DNA from: Malania oleifera
Lineage: Eukaryota > Streptophyta > Magnoliopsida > Santalales > Ximeniaceae
Length of the DNA stretch: 64,000 nucleotides
NCBI RefSeq assembly: GCF_029873635.1
Contig: NC_080428.1
Span: forward strand, 62,173,957 to 62,237,956
Reading direction: 5' to 3'
The notes under the pieces were generated by a model. It did not search any database and had not been told where the DNA came from. It saw only the letters and a program-made list of their open reading frames with translations. Every line of letters starts with the position of its first letter. The stretch's first letter is position 1. The position numbers and the translations under genes are program-made. Shown here piece after piece: positions 47,101 to 55,116 of this stretch.

Positions 47101-48295
47101 CATGCATGCATATGTATTTTGAGAATTTTAAGGGATAACTGAAAAGGCAGAAGGAATTCTTTTATGGTCCTGGGAAAGAAATTTTTAGCTTTTAATAAGC
47201 TCTATATACTTATCCGCTAAAAACAGCTACACTTTTTAATTTTAGCATATTTTAGTTTTTGGAATGCATTGCCTTTTGACTGCCATAAAACCATGATGTC
47301 TATCATCACTATGTGATCGAGGACAATTAGCCTTGTATACACCAAAACAAGTCTTGTATTCTTTTGCATGGAGCCTTGTCGAATTGTGTTTCTATTTTTA
47401 TTTTATGATCTTGATATTGTTAGTCCAATGTATTAAGAACTATCATTGGGTGAATTGAATAGGTGCCTTAGTGGATGTTATTATTCCTCGCCCAAATCCA
47501 AATCGAGAGCAGAATGCAGGTGTCGGAAAGGTATTTTTGATTTTTCCTTCTATCTAATGTTCAAGCTTTTAATTGATTGCTTGTTTTCATATGTGAAAGA
47601 AGTTGAGACATCCTCTGCTGTGGAATTCTGTATCTTGAGCTCCTAAATCATTATGGTGCTGGACTGCTGGTTTTGAGAAAGACCAAATGAGAAGATTTCT
47701 TTTACTCCCAGTGTGAAAAAAATGGACCTCGATTTGGCCTGCATTTGCTATGCGAATAAGTATGTTTCAGTTGTATGTTCAGGCATTTACACAGCATTGT
47801 AGAGTTGCATCATACTGGATTATGCCTAGCCTATTGGTGGTAGCTTGTTGACTGCTGCCTAAGCAGAAGGGAAATGGGAAACAAGAGTTGAGCTTTATCC
47901 TAGTCAATTTTGGGTTTTCAGGCAGAATTCTTGATTGCATGATGCATATGTGAGAGGGCAAGTTAAAAATATTGGCAAATTTCTTTCAGTCATGGCTGTG
48001 GTGTTAGGTACACTTCTGCCTACACTGCAGTTTAGTGAGAAATTGTTTTATTCAATTCTGTTTGAAAATATTCATTGCTTAAGGATACGGTGGAAACGAT
48101 CAATATGTATTTGCTACCAAATTTTGTAAACTTTATAATTGTGGACTTCACTTGCAGGTGTTTCTGGAATACTCTGATGTTGGCAGTTGTGCCAATGCGA
48201 GAACTCATCTAACTGGACGGAAATTTGGAGGCAATGTTGTTTGCACAAGTTATTATCCAGAAGACAATTACCTCAATGGAGACTACAGTATGTGA
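12642..48295 (+). CDS. U2AF65: Splicing factor U2AF large subunit (U2AF65), 18 exons
   Basis: U2AF65 binds the polypyrimidine tract and, with U2AF35, recruits U2 snRNP to the 3' splice site in the nucleus. Exons read by eye: 12642-12755, 14567-14733, 15004-15117, 24274-24341, 24979-25052, 31649-31693, 31815-31874, 32644-32704, 32836-32948, 33387-33502, 35866-35964, 36278-36353, 36672-36760, 37393-37456, 37561-37659, 37832-37913, 47463-47530, 48158-48295. All junctions are GT-AG and keep frame, giving 548 residues, close to the usual plant length. Residues about 39-131 are rich in R, S, D and H (a modest RS domain). RTSGFD (134-139) sits where human U2AF65 has its U2AF35-binding motif. RRM1 has VYIGGL (202) and KKFAFVEM (247). 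RRM2 has IFVGGL (322) and KGYGFCIY (361). The C-terminal UHM (about 445-545) keeps RKF (524-526). Large introns are filled with transposons, but no exon is damaged. The last few codons are less sure: a GTATGT at 48288 could splice to a tiny final exon. Confidence 0.93.
12756..14566 (+). other. U2AF65 intron 1 (1.8 kb)
   Basis: GT at 12756 and AG at 14565-14566 join phase-0 exons. An earlier GTAACG at 12721 would break the frame and is rejected as the main donor. The intron holds a diverged repeat at about 13240-13640; the rest is plain AT-rich sequence. Confidence 0.75.
13240..13640 (+). repeat. Diverged direct repeat with LTR-leader-like motifs
   Basis: Two similar stretches (about 13288-13370 and 13539-13625) share the order acaaaa…gag…agt.ggc.aaa…a.gaccatta. 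Such 'ggccaaagcggaca… gaccattaca' phrases are common next to the ends of short plant LTR (TRIM-like) elements, and ttagtatcaaagtc (about 13358) loosely resembles a primer-binding site. The family is uncertain; it is non-coding and old. Confidence 0.35.
15268..15801 (+). repeat. 245-bp tandem duplication in U2AF65 intron 3
   Basis: Two adjacent copies start at ga.tattagcttgactgcat (15268 and 15513) and share gaagaggtcatgtgggcttt and tgtttgacagaatgcaaatg. The second copy has an extra internal duplication of catagtgatcctccatcgca. Each copy carries an acceptor-like site (tgtttgacag) followed by a short exon-like stretch, but splicing it in would put a stop in the U2AF65 frame. Confidence 0.8.
16120..16515 (+). 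repeat. Tandem duplication of about 200 bp
   Basis: Two copies begin aaattgatgaaaaactggac at about 16121 and 16320 and share gggaaggagtcaagaaaaa, tatgcttttcatgattaaaa and caaaactaatat. It lies within the TIR element described for this stretch. Confidence 0.75.
16535..16850 (+). mobile_element. hAT-like MITE end (left-type)
   Basis: Begins taggggtgtacaaaaattac followed by accgaaccg/ggttttcagttttggttt repeats, the usual look of hAT-type MITE ends in plants. The sequence at 21640-21930 ends with the complementary terminus (reverse complement taagggcatacaaatattac). The two may be halves of one split element or ends of two copies. Confidence 0.45.
16851..18002 (+). other. Intron 3 sequence, partly LTR-like, no gene seen
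   Basis: At 16,880-17,330 there is a more GC-rich patch with a TATA-like motif (cctataaaagccc, about 17010) and short open frames of 60-73 codons that resemble no protein. It may be an LTR or pseudogene fragment. The remainder is AT-rich and featureless. Confidence 0.35.
18003..18613. mobile_element. MITE, about 610 bp, in U2AF65 intron 3
   Basis: The left end accattgttttaaaaggc pairs with the reverse complement of the right end (atcaatgttttaaaaggcga). Subterminal DNA is rich in aaggc/gcctt/gaggc blocks on both sides. It is non-coding. Elements with 'ttgttttaaaaggc' ends are frequent in plant genomes. Confidence 0.65.
18614..19624 (+). other. Intron 3 sequence, nothing recognised
   Basis: Contains overlapping open frames at about 18887-19238 on both strands, of mixed composition and without a recognisable domain. 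No transposon end was identified. It may be decayed repeat sequence. Confidence 0.4.
19625..20020 (-). mobile_element. L1-type LINE 3' fragment (zf-RVT region), minus
   Basis: On the minus strand a frame (about 20015-19800) reads like the C-terminal zinc-finger-RVT tail of plant L1 LINEs (WAWKGIRATKEKR, then a KAFKDSVTLLQ tail). It is followed to the left by a 3' tail ending in an A run (complement of about 19629-19638). It is very similar to the minus-strand copy at 43990-44700. Strongly 5'-truncated (about 400 bp), as is usual for LINEs. Confidence 0.6.
20021..20689 (+). other. Intron 3 sequence, nothing recognised
   Basis: A GGT-rich patch at about 20340-20460 gives a 60-codon open frame of low complexity; it is not supported as a gene. 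No repeat ends were found. Confidence 0.4.
20940..21440 (+). mobile_element. L1-type LINE 3' end, plus strand
   Basis: The plus strand reads like the decayed C-terminus of an L1 ORF2: a phrase of the type FGWNGMLVFLWGRRC, then after stops a phrase ending in DFQLDWLAV. A T-rich 3' UTR follows (tttgttttgtatttttaagg, CTT repeat, aataaaatcttc). It is short and 5'-truncated with several stops. Residual polyadenylation-like signals end near 21430. Confidence 0.5.
21640..21931. mobile_element. hAT-like MITE end (right-type)
   Basis: Rich in ggttttggttc/aaccaaaacc blocks and closing with gtaatatttgtatgccctta, the near complement of the terminus at 16535. It could also pair with a similar 'taggggtgcaatcagtttt' start at about 20690; in that case the LINE piece at 20940-21440 sits inside a 1.2 kb element. 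Confidence 0.45.
22215..23096 (+). mobile_element. RTE-type LINE, 3' half, copy 1 (U2AF65 intron 3)
   Basis: A 164-codon frame (22233-22727) carries the reverse transcriptase core FADDIVLIDE (FADD box), then ESRGFRISRNKTEYMKC and GSECWAMKK. The match continues past stops to about 23060 with LRWYGHLQRRP and IHIADPT. The 3' end has tagtgggactaaggcttggt followed by (TTG)n, typical of plant RTE elements. It is 5'-truncated and has lost the endonuclease. It lies in the same orientation as the host gene and is not active. Confidence 0.85.
23345..23625 (+). repeat. Degenerate minisatellite, more GC-rich
   Basis: Repeated phrases with variation: agggac.ggactgtacac, cacatgccag.ggtaaa, ga.a.agtggaga. 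The unit is about 40-50 bp and roughly 4-5 copies are visible. It differs in base composition from the flanking intron. Open frames on both strands here follow from the repeat and are not supported as genes. Confidence 0.5.
23626..24273 (+). other. End of U2AF65 intron 3, nothing recognised
   Basis: Plain intron sequence up to the acceptor at 24272-24273. The next exon resumes with AAGCGGACC in the frame set by exon 3. Confidence 0.5.
25820..26066 (+). repeat. 5' LTR of the intron 5 copia element
   Basis: Starts TGTTGAAG and ends CTTAACA (near-complementary ends). It carries ctataatt…tgtgagttgatttctttc and a TATA-like tgtataaaagcag. The match to 30733-30998 is high over most of its length. 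Confidence 0.85.
30733..30998 (+). repeat. 3' LTR of the intron 5 copia element
   Basis: Starts TGTTGAAGATCTGC directly after the polypurine run. It contains a small internal duplication of ttatacacaacata that is absent from the 5' LTR. Its very end is degenerate, so the boundary and a target duplication are not certain. Confidence 0.8.
31075..31245. repeat. MITE-like ggtttt/ctggtc-rich patch
   Basis: Contains aactggcccagtttt, gaactggttac, ctggtacggttttgaag; the style matches the patch at 34110-34290. Probably remains of a small DNA element; no precise ends were found. Confidence 0.3.
34110..34330. repeat. MITE-like patch in U2AF65 intron 10
   Basis: Begins ccatggttttgaaaaccaaactggacc and continues with gggaccagtcagggtcctgg and gttgacccggtctg. 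The start is itself a short palindrome (ggttttgaaaacc). The style is like common plant MITEs; no clean right end was found. Confidence 0.35.
34805..35776 (+). mobile_element. RTE-type LINE, 3' half, copy 2 (U2AF65 intron 10)
   Basis: A 159-codon frame (34838-35317) reads VIKDMYD, then GVHQGFALGPYLF (RT motif) and VDDIVLIDETKGG, with ESRGFRISRNKIEYMKC in common with copy 1. The first D of the usual FADD box region has drifted (LVDD). Further homology with small deletions reaches the 3' end (gtgagacttaaggcttggtt, about 35742-35761). It starts further 5' than copy 1, has more lesions, and is in the same orientation as the host gene. It ends about 90 bp before the exon 11 acceptor. Confidence 0.85.
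36957..37195. repeat. TA and ATGC microsatellites flanking the SINE
   Basis: TA runs at about 36957-36982 and 37100-37150, then (ATGC)n at about 37165-37192. Open frames of YI repeats on both strands here are microsatellite artefacts. Confidence 0.8.
36984..37092 (+). mobile_element. Au SINE fragment in U2AF65 intron 13
   Basis: The sequence cagcctggtgcacaaagctc, then gcagggtctgaggg, aagggttgacca, gggtctatagt and gcagccttacatttttgcaa follows the known order of the plant Au SINE (tRNA-derived, RNA polymerase III type) from its head through the B-box region. The 3' part is missing or decayed. It is wedged between two long TA runs (about 36957-36982 and 37100-37150). Assignment is from memory of the family consensus. 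Confidence 0.7.
37940..38632. mobile_element. Possible TIR element in U2AF65 intron 16
   Basis: Left cgtcttaaatttccatgaaatttcc and the reverse complement of the right (ggccttaaatttcgattttaac) are similar but not identical. The subterminal DNA is rich in aaattt/tttcaa blocks and a CT run of about 39 bp lies at 38148-38186. It is non-coding. Ends are uncertain. Confidence 0.4.
38633..39070 (+). other. Intron 16 sequence with TG/CA-rich patch
   Basis: 38640-38720 is a loose tgtgtgcatgcatgtgc low-complexity run; a 63-codon open frame over it is not supported. The rest is plain. Confidence 0.4.
39071..40960 (+). mobile_element. Probable LINE remnant with L1-type 3' tail
   Basis: Seen: a decayed stretch less AT-rich than the intron, with several short open frames, ends in a T-rich tail (ttgtgtttttttttttttttt… ttggtggactccttgtccccgg… ttatcaatacaag). 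This tail is like the tails at 43750-43905 and 45300-45430. Inferred: an L1 LINE that has lost most of ORF2. No domain was firmly recognised in 39100-40700, so that part is uncertain. Confidence 0.4.
40961..41545 (+). other. Intron 16 sequence, nothing recognised
   Basis: AT-rich, with two diverged copies of a phrase around cattcattaaatgggattaattagttaaa (about 41250 and 41470). No gene-like frame. Confidence 0.4.
41546..41568. repeat. (AC)n microsatellite
   Basis: About 23 bp of uninterrupted acacac directly upstream of the TIR element. Confidence 0.9.
41579..42791. mobile_element. TIR element, copy 2, in U2AF65 intron 16
   Basis: Seen: the left end taatagttgtcaaatcaaga pairs with the reverse complement of the right end (tatagttgttagaattgtac), and subterminal aatcg/cgatt phrases occur on both sides. 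Flanks tgtatatg and tgtatatt may be an 8-bp target duplication. Internal phrases match copy 1 at 15917-17578. The length is about 1.2 kb and it is non-coding. Inferred: a non-autonomous DNA transposon, possibly hAT-type because of the 8-bp duplication. The superfamily is not settled. Confidence 0.6.
43256..43401 (+). repeat. 73-bp tandem duplication
   Basis: Two adjacent copies start at gaggagtaaatacttgaaa (43256 and 43329) with only a few differences. They cover ttagggaaaaatatactaac and cccttgaggttt, so the duplication includes the end of a MITE-like sequence. Confidence 0.9.
43299..44010. mobile_element. MITE-like element with a LINE tail inside
   Basis: Left aatatactaacctcccttgaggtttg and right gaacctcaaggggg (about 43984-43997) are inverted relative to each other, a pattern of common plant MITEs that begin 'cctcccttgaggttt'. 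Between them, about 43560-43905, lies plus-strand L1-like 3' UTR sequence (ttgttttgtttttcg… gaggacttgtatcctc… aatataaaaaaag). Confidence 0.4.
43990..44790 (-). mobile_element. L1-type LINE 3' part (zf-RVT domain), minus
   Basis: On the minus strand, about 44470-44153 reads LTVTNRCFHC…YYILLHC…LWNLI, the Cys/His pattern of the zf-RVT domain at the end of plant L1 ORF2. It is followed in another frame by AWKGIKATKEKR and FWCAWKKRNKRAFKD (about 44250-44100). Frames shift several times. It is the same subfamily as 19625-20020, and both are minus strand in U2AF65 introns. It is 5'-truncated; the upstream limit is unclear. Confidence 0.7.
44800..45215. mobile_element. hAT-like MITE rich in 'gagctcg/cgagct'
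   Basis: Both flanks are dense in ctcgagcttggctc and gagcttgaacgtg blocks. The right end gtggcttggttcatttgcag is followed by ccctag, whose complement (ctagggctgcaaatgaacc) resembles hAT MITE ends. Open frames here (44914-45187) are repeats, not genes. Confidence 0.5.
45216..47462 (+). other. Rest of U2AF65 intron 16
   Basis: At 45300-45440 there is another T-rich L1-like 3' tail. From 45440 to 47460 nothing clear is seen, apart from an ATGC/TGCA-rich low-complexity run at about 46990-47110. The acceptor at 47461-47462 opens exon 17. A 103-codon open frame at 46430-46741 shows no recognisable domain and is not called. Confidence 0.5.
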
Positions 48296-49440
48296 TCCCG
48301 CTTTCCCTGTTTCAAGTCTACAAATGTACAGAAAGTCTCATGATTTAGTAGTTTTGGTGGGGTAGTTTCAACGATTACATTTTAAAGATGCTTGTAGTTT
48401 ATTGGTGTAGAAGAGCATGTATTTCGTTTCATTTTTTCCTCATCTTTGCATGCTTGTGTTGAGCGATCGGTAGGGTTGGTGTTCAGTGATCCATGGGCGA
48501 AGAGGGAAGCTTTCATGCCCATTGTAGATGGATGCAAATTTGTGAAAAGAAAAATGAATATAAAAGATTGAAGCCGAACTTTGTTTACTTGGGCCTCTGA
48601 TGCATGGTTGTGACAATGTCATAACAATTGAAAACTGGGTTTCTTTGATTAATAGTAGAGATGTTATTCAAGGTGTGATGGATGGTTGTGACAATGCCAT
48701 AATGTAATAGCTGAATTTTTTTAATAGTGTACTCATTTTTACTAAATAAAAAAGATTGAAGCCAGCCAGACTTTATTAACTTTGGTGGAGATGGATCTGG
48801 AGTACTTGAATTTTTCACTAGGCTGAATAATTGTTTAGAAGGGGCATGATGGAGAAATGTTAGGAGTACCTATAATGCATGGATGTTTAGTGAGAAACAC
48901 AGAATTCACATTTTGTTCAACACAAATGTCTCAGAAGTCTTGCCTGCCATATGCCTTGTGTGCTTGTAATACGCCTATTGTTTTTTAAAAAAAAAAAATT
49001 TATATGAGATTATCTCACAAAGCTCCTATTCTTGAACTATCGAAACAATGTTTTCATGGCATGATTTTTAATTCAAGCTTAATTTTACAAGCTGAGAAAA
49101 ACAAATGGTTTGAAATTTATGTATATTTTTTCCTGCAAGAACCATGCCTTGTCTTATTAGGGGCAAACACCTTGCGTTGCACCTTCACCTACTAAAATAT
49201 TGCCACTCAATCAAAATGACTCTCTTATGATGAAAACATTATATAATCATATCAATGGTAAATTAGAGTATTTGTAGATGGCATATTCCTTTTTTCCATT
49301 GCAAGGGGCGAAGCCTTTTAGGAGGCCATTGCAGGATGATGCCTCTAGGGTTGGTAGAGATTGTAGATGTGAACTCAACAAAGTGACTGTATTCTATTTC
49401 ACAAATTGCTAATTTATTTGATATGCCATGTCAAGTATGT
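48296..49440 (+). other. Likely 3' UTR of U2AF65, then plain intergenic DNA
   Basis: Two related phrases (gatgcatggttgtgacaatgtcataa, about 48598, and gatggatggttgtgacaatgccataa, about 48680) form a short direct repeat. No polyadenylation site could be fixed. No gene-like frame. Confidence 0.4.
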
Positions 49441-52140
49441 CGTAACATCCTGGAGAAGAGTTTGGAAGGTTGAGGAATAATAATAACAAAAGTTTTATGA
49501 GTTGCTACTAACAAGTTATTTACCTAGGTGTAATTAGGTCACCTAGTTACTATTTGTTTGATTGGTTTCTAGATTAATAGGGCCAAGAAACTAGTAGTCT
49601 TGGTCTACATTTATCAAAGTTGGGATCGAGAGTTCAGTTATGCGAGGGGAAGATACTAGCACCTCCTACACACTTGTTCCACGAACGATACCTAATTAAC
49701 TATGAATTATTCCTAAATTGAACATAAGGGTTTTAATTAACTTCTTTAAAAAAATAAAAAAATATTTAAAAGAAAATGTAAAATAAGGTGCAATTTATGA
49801 ATGTCTAAAAAGATTTTCAAAAGAGAGGATCTTATTAGATAAACACTCCTTAAAACTAATATAGGCGAAGTCTAAAATACTTTTTTATCCTTTGTTTAAT
49901 CATTAAGACGCACACTCAAAAATATAATATATAAAATATTAATCAAATTTGATGAAAAAGAGTCTTTAAAACATCCCAGATTTTTCCAAGATTTTTTAGA
50001 ATTTCCTAAAACTATTTCAACATTTTTTGAAAATTTCTAGGATTTTAAAGACTTTTTCTCTATTTTTGGTATATGTTTTCATTTTTTTTGTTATCGAAGT
50101 CAAAATAACTCAAATAATTTATATTTATTTTTCCTAATTTTTAAATATGTTTTTTAATTTTTTTTTCTAATTGTTACTATTTTTATAATTTTTAAAATAT
50201 AAAAAATGAATTAAAAATTAATTTTTTAATTATATAAAATTAATTGGCGGTTCGAATAAGTCAGACTAATTTAATCGGTCTGAACTGGGTCAACTTTGGT
50301 TGACCCAGCAATGGCAACACATGGCACCTCTTTATTTTATTTTTATTATATATGTTTTTTTGAATTTTCTGCAATAGGGTGACATCAAAATGACGTCACC
50401 CACTTACGTGGCTGAACGTGACTTGCCTTGGGAGTTTGGCACGAATTGCTGATGTGACAATGATCTGACCGTCTAGAGAAAACACGGTTTGGGCGACTAG
50501 GATTGCGCTACTCCGCTCCCTAAATGCGCAGCCCTGGACGCGCCATGTGTCACCGCTAGTACGATTACATGTGTCCCACTATTTTATAAATATTTTTATT
50601 ATTTAAAAAAAACTTAATATAAAAATATTTTTCCTCTTTCTCTCTCTCTCTCTCCGATTCTTTCTCTACCTTTCTATATTTTCTCCCTTTCTCTTCCTTA
50701 TTCTCTCTCTATCAAAACTCTCTCCCTCTGCTCTTCGCCTTCTTTTTTGCAGACCTCTTTCTCTCTCTCTCTCTCTCTCCATTTTCTTGCACAAACCTCT
50801 GTCTACTCTCTTTCTCTCTTTCTTTGCTCTTTCTTCTCTATTCTCTCGTCTCTTCTCTCTCCATTTTCTCTCGTAAACCTCTCTCTCTGCTTTCTTTCTG
50901 TCTTTCTCTGCTCTCTATTTCTTCTCCTTCGTGATTTTCTTTGATTTTTCTAACTTTTTTCTTTGATTCTTTTTTTTTTTGCAGGTCTTGATTTAAAAAG
51001 CAGGAGCAGAGAGCTCTAAGTTCTCCACTCATAGATCCAAACAACAAATCCGTAGAGATAAGTATTTCTCCTTCCCCATTTTATTTTTTTAAAAAGTTTT
51101 CTTTTCTTTTTTCCTATGTTTTATTTTCTGTTTCCTTGGATTTTCCTATGTTTTTTTTTTTTTTTTTTTGCATTTTCTCGCAAACCAAATGAGGATTGGG
51201 GTTTGTTTGACCTAGGTTCTAACCCAGGTTAGATTCTGGCTTGCTAAGTTAGGTTAGGGCTTGGTAGGTTGGGTTAGCTAATTTGGATTTGTACTATGGT
51301 TGAATTGGGCCAGGAGCATGGGTTGATGGGCTTGGATTTAAGATTGGGCTGTAGGATAATTTGGCTTTGGGTTTGAACCTAAATAAATGGGTTTGGGTCT
51401 GTGTCAAAGGCCAATGGGCCCAGGTCCAAGTTTAACCTGGGTCTTCAGATAAACTGATTAGGATCCAGGTCAAGTTGATCCGAACCTCAAACTTGGTTAA
51501 AGTGGGTCAATGGACTTGGACCCGGGTCAAGTTGAGCTAGGTTTTAGGATCAAGTATTCCTTTTCGGGTTGTCGGACTCAAATGAGGTTTTGGTCTTTTA
51601 ACTTTCGGATTGGGGTCAAATTCCCGGGTTTGTTATTAAATTCTACCTGGAATTTTATTTAAAATTTTAACCATTTCAAAAAAAAAATAAAATAATTTTA
51701 AACTGAACTAATTAAGAAAAATGTGCACTAACCCCTTTTATTCCTCTGTTTCTAAATTCTTCAATCTGCAAATTGCACCTTCTCTCTGTTCGAACTCCTC
51801 TATTCTTCCACTTTTATGCAATTCAAGGCTTTGAGTCCTCAGTTTCCTTTCACTTTCTCAATTTCAATCACTCAAACTCTCAACAATTCTCTCTCAATTT
51901 TTCAATAAACAATTCCTTTTTAACTCTTTCAGTGTGTCGCAATCTGGCCTCTGTATTCCAATCTTAGTGTCTCTCAAAAGCCCACTATTTATAGGCTTAG
52001 GGATTCATTCAATTTAATACTGATTAGATCAATTAGCACCTCATTTGATCAATCAAATTTATTTTCAATTGACTCACTTTTTTAGATTCACATTTATCAC
52101 ATTTCAATTGGATTTTCTTTTGTGTTTGCAGGTTTGAAGC
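49441..52140 (+). mobile_element. Old LTR-type tract, perhaps Tat/Ogre-like
   Basis: Seen: a stretch with agatactagcacctcctacac and ccacgaacgatacctaatta (about 49649-49696), a TATA-like ttttataaatattttt (about 50580), a 300-bp pyrimidine-rich leader (about 50630-50940), then loose repeats of gggtc-aagttga and cttggacccgggtcaa (about 51180-51560). These phrases are typical of long LTRs of Tat/Ogre-lineage gypsy elements. Ends and duplications were not found. It is non-coding and degraded. Confidence 0.35.
50635..50945. repeat. CT-rich pyrimidine tract
   Basis: About 310 bp of nearly pure pyrimidine on the plus strand, with several CT runs broken by short insertions. The open frames on both strands here (S/L-rich plus, E/R/K-rich minus) are composition artefacts. 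Confidence 0.85.
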
Positions 52141-52620
52141 TAAAGATGCCGACCTACTTCTTTTTTATTTCATTTTTTGTTTTCTTTTTTTTTTTCAATG
52201 TAAAAAGTCAATTTTACCTGTATTTTTTATTTTTCTTATATTTTCTCACTTTATTGCATTAATAAATTTTGTCTATTTATGTTATATAAGCCATGACTAG
52301 TTAAGGTTAGTGTTGCAACTACAATCGTATGACCCTTCACAAGTTCTCCCACATTAAGATACAATATTTTAGTCGGGCATAGATGTTTTGAGTGGCTTAC
52401 CGTTGCACTCACTACAATTATTGGTTCATTAGTGCAATAATTTATACATGTAAAGAACAATGAGTACAAGAAGAAGATAATATTTAAATGCAATAATGTA
52501 TATGTAAAGAACAATAAACACACACAACTAATTTTATTTAAAGGACTTTTAGTGATTTTAGCTATAATATATTAATTAAAATTTATATGTGGTCCGTGTA
52601 ATATTAGTTTTGTAATTTAA

Positions 52621-52668
<48 letters not shown>

Positions 52669-52791
52669 TTTTATGTTAACTTACCGATTTAACTACTAGT
52701 CTTGATTTTAAAATCATGATCATATGAGAATGTTTTGAGATTTTCAATTAAGAGCTATATATTCATAATTAAGTGTAATTTTTTTTTATTA
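52141..52791. other. AT-rich intergenic DNA with a TA run
   Basis: A TA microsatellite of about 40 bp at 52624-52662. No gene or further element recognised. Confidence 0.5.
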
Positions 52792-53209
52792 TGTGACGAC
52801 CTGAACCCAAAACTAGGGTCCGGAATGTTATTTTAAATAAATCTCTGATACCACATAAATACACTGCGAAAGATTTTCATAACAATTACCAGAGCAATTA
52901 AAATATCCCAATATAACAATAAATTCATCCTAGTATCACAATGAAATTCTGAACTTATCAAAAACATAAATAAAATATCAACAATATCTTCAATATCAAT
53001 TTAATACATTCCTAAGAATTTCAAGGTCGACCAAAATAATACGATTAACAATTAATCTAAACCTCTCTATCTAGTCCAACCCACACTTCCAATACGCACT
53101 CTGCTTACTGTTATACTCCTCATGGCATCTAAAAAATGATATATAATGATGGAGTGAGACACCTCTCAGTAAGAAGGAATAAATTAGTGTCAGTGTGTGA
53201 CAATGAGTT

Positions 53210-53271
<62 letters not shown>

Positions 53272-53434
53272 ATTCATCTCTTAATTAACTTAAATGAAAT
53301 AGAAATTTAAACTATACTCATACCTATACAATTTCATAGCACATATTTTTTTTTTTTTCCAGTTCATGACTCGACTCAAAAGCCCTATACATATAAATTA
53401 CAAGTTACATGATCTATACACATATAAATCATTT

Positions 53435-53845
53435 GCTGAGATTGAGACGTTTCGTACCGCCATCCCCCAATTCAGTCATTCATAATCAGTTCACAATTTG
53501 GCTTAACAACCTTATACATATAAAACCACAAGTTATATGAAATGCACACATATAATTCATTCGCTGAGATTGAGGCGTTTCTTATCGCCGTCCCCCAATC
53601 CAGCCATTCATAATCTGTTCACAATTCGGCTCAAAAGCGCATAAATCCACAAGTTACATAATCTACACACATATTAACATTTACTGCATGATTGAGGCGT
53701 TTCGTGCCGCTGTCCCTCGACCAACTATTCATACATTCATTTACCATGATTGAGGCGTTTTGTACCGCTGTTCCTCAATTTACTATTCATACTATTCCCT
53801 CGCTGAGTTTGAGGAGTTTTGTATCGTTGTCCCCCAAACCAGCCA
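53435..53845. repeat. Tandem repeat with tttcgtaccgc core
   Basis: Five copies of a phrase like attgaggcgtttcgtaccgc followed by gtcccccaa..cagccattca, near 53441, 53569, 53692, 53750 and 53808. The spacing is mixed: about 125 bp twice, then 58 bp. Confidence 0.8.
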
Positions 53846-54109
53846 TTCATACCATCACTTTAACAAACACCAGTATGTTTCAGTGAATGTTTTTGTCATG
53901 TGGTTTTATTCACAAGTTTTGGTTATCCTAAGCGTAATTTGTGTGTTATCGTTATTATTAAATATATGTTTCATGGTTTAAGATTATATGTTTCATGTTT
54001 TATAATTTGTCTTATTTATGTTATACAATTTGCGTATAAGGTGAGAGTTTCTGAATGTATTTGTAAGTGGTAATGGTACAGTGTCCAATCATTCACATGA
54101 ATACAACAT

Positions 54110-54345
54110 ATTATCATACTCTATCTCTGTATAAACTACTGTCATTCCATAGTTCTGTATAGAATAATATCTTGCTGTAACTCTGTCATACAACTACTCT
54201 ATATTAAATACTATCAAACCATTATTCTACATCCAACACTGTCATATCATTATACTGTATTAAACATTGTTAAATCATTACTCTATATTAAACATTATCA
54301 TTTTATAACTCGGTATAAAAAAACACGGTCATATTTATATTCTGT
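54110..54345. repeat. Degenerate repeat of about 33 bp
   Basis: Repeated tctgtattaaa.actatcataccatta phrases, about seven degenerate copies. Confidence 0.5.
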
Positions 54346-54464
54346 GTTAATCTCATTGCCACACAATATGGGTATTACTTCACAATATAATATTCTGTTT
54401 GAGAAAAACATATTTTATTCATCCATTAATTAAATTCCATTATTTTCCAAAAATTCTGATATAA

Positions 54465-54695
54465 TCAATTCCCTGTAGTTTAACTTAATTCCAAAATATT
54501 CTCAAAATTCTAATTTGATCAAATCCCTGCGGTTTAACTTAATTCTAAAATATTCCCAAAAATCTAATTTAATCAAATACTTGCAGTTTAACTTAATTCC
54601 AAAATATTCCCAAAACTCTAATTTAATCAAATACCTACAGATTAGCTTAATTCTAAAATATTCCCAAATATCTAATTTAATCAAATACCATAATT
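54465..54695. repeat. 54-bp tandem repeat, four copies
   Basis: Copies of gtttaacttaattccaaaat at 54478, 54532, 54586 and (variant) 54640, exactly 54 bp apart. As 54 is a multiple of three, both strands stay open over the array and encode 18-residue repeats. This is a by-product of the unit length. Confidence 0.9.
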
Positions 54696-55074
54696 TAATA
54701 ATCAAATATTACAATTTAATTGGTTAATCTTTAAAAAAAAATAGCTGACATAATTTATTCCCCTTACCTTATCCCAGGAGTGGTGCTTATGACGAATCCA
54801 CTTCAGTTAAAATGTTGGTGGTCGAATTTGGAACCCAAGAGTATTTTCTGTTCTTCAATCGATGCACGATTCGCCAAAAAAATTGAGGAGAGAGAGAGTT
54901 GAACGGAGGAGAGAGAGAGAGAGACGAGAGAAAGTGAGAGAGAGAGAGCACAGAGAAACGAATTAGGGGGGGAATTAAAATGTCTTGAAGACTCAGGAAG
55001 TATCTCGAGTCTTCTTATATATATATATATTTATTCATTATAATATTTATTATTTTAATTAATTAATTTATTGT

Positions 55075-55116
<42 letters not shown>

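Noticed and set aside
54502-54727. Repeat protein with an 18-residue unit open on both strands
   Set aside because: It comes from a 54-bp tandem DNA repeat in a solo LTR; a unit length divisible by three keeps every frame without stops open.
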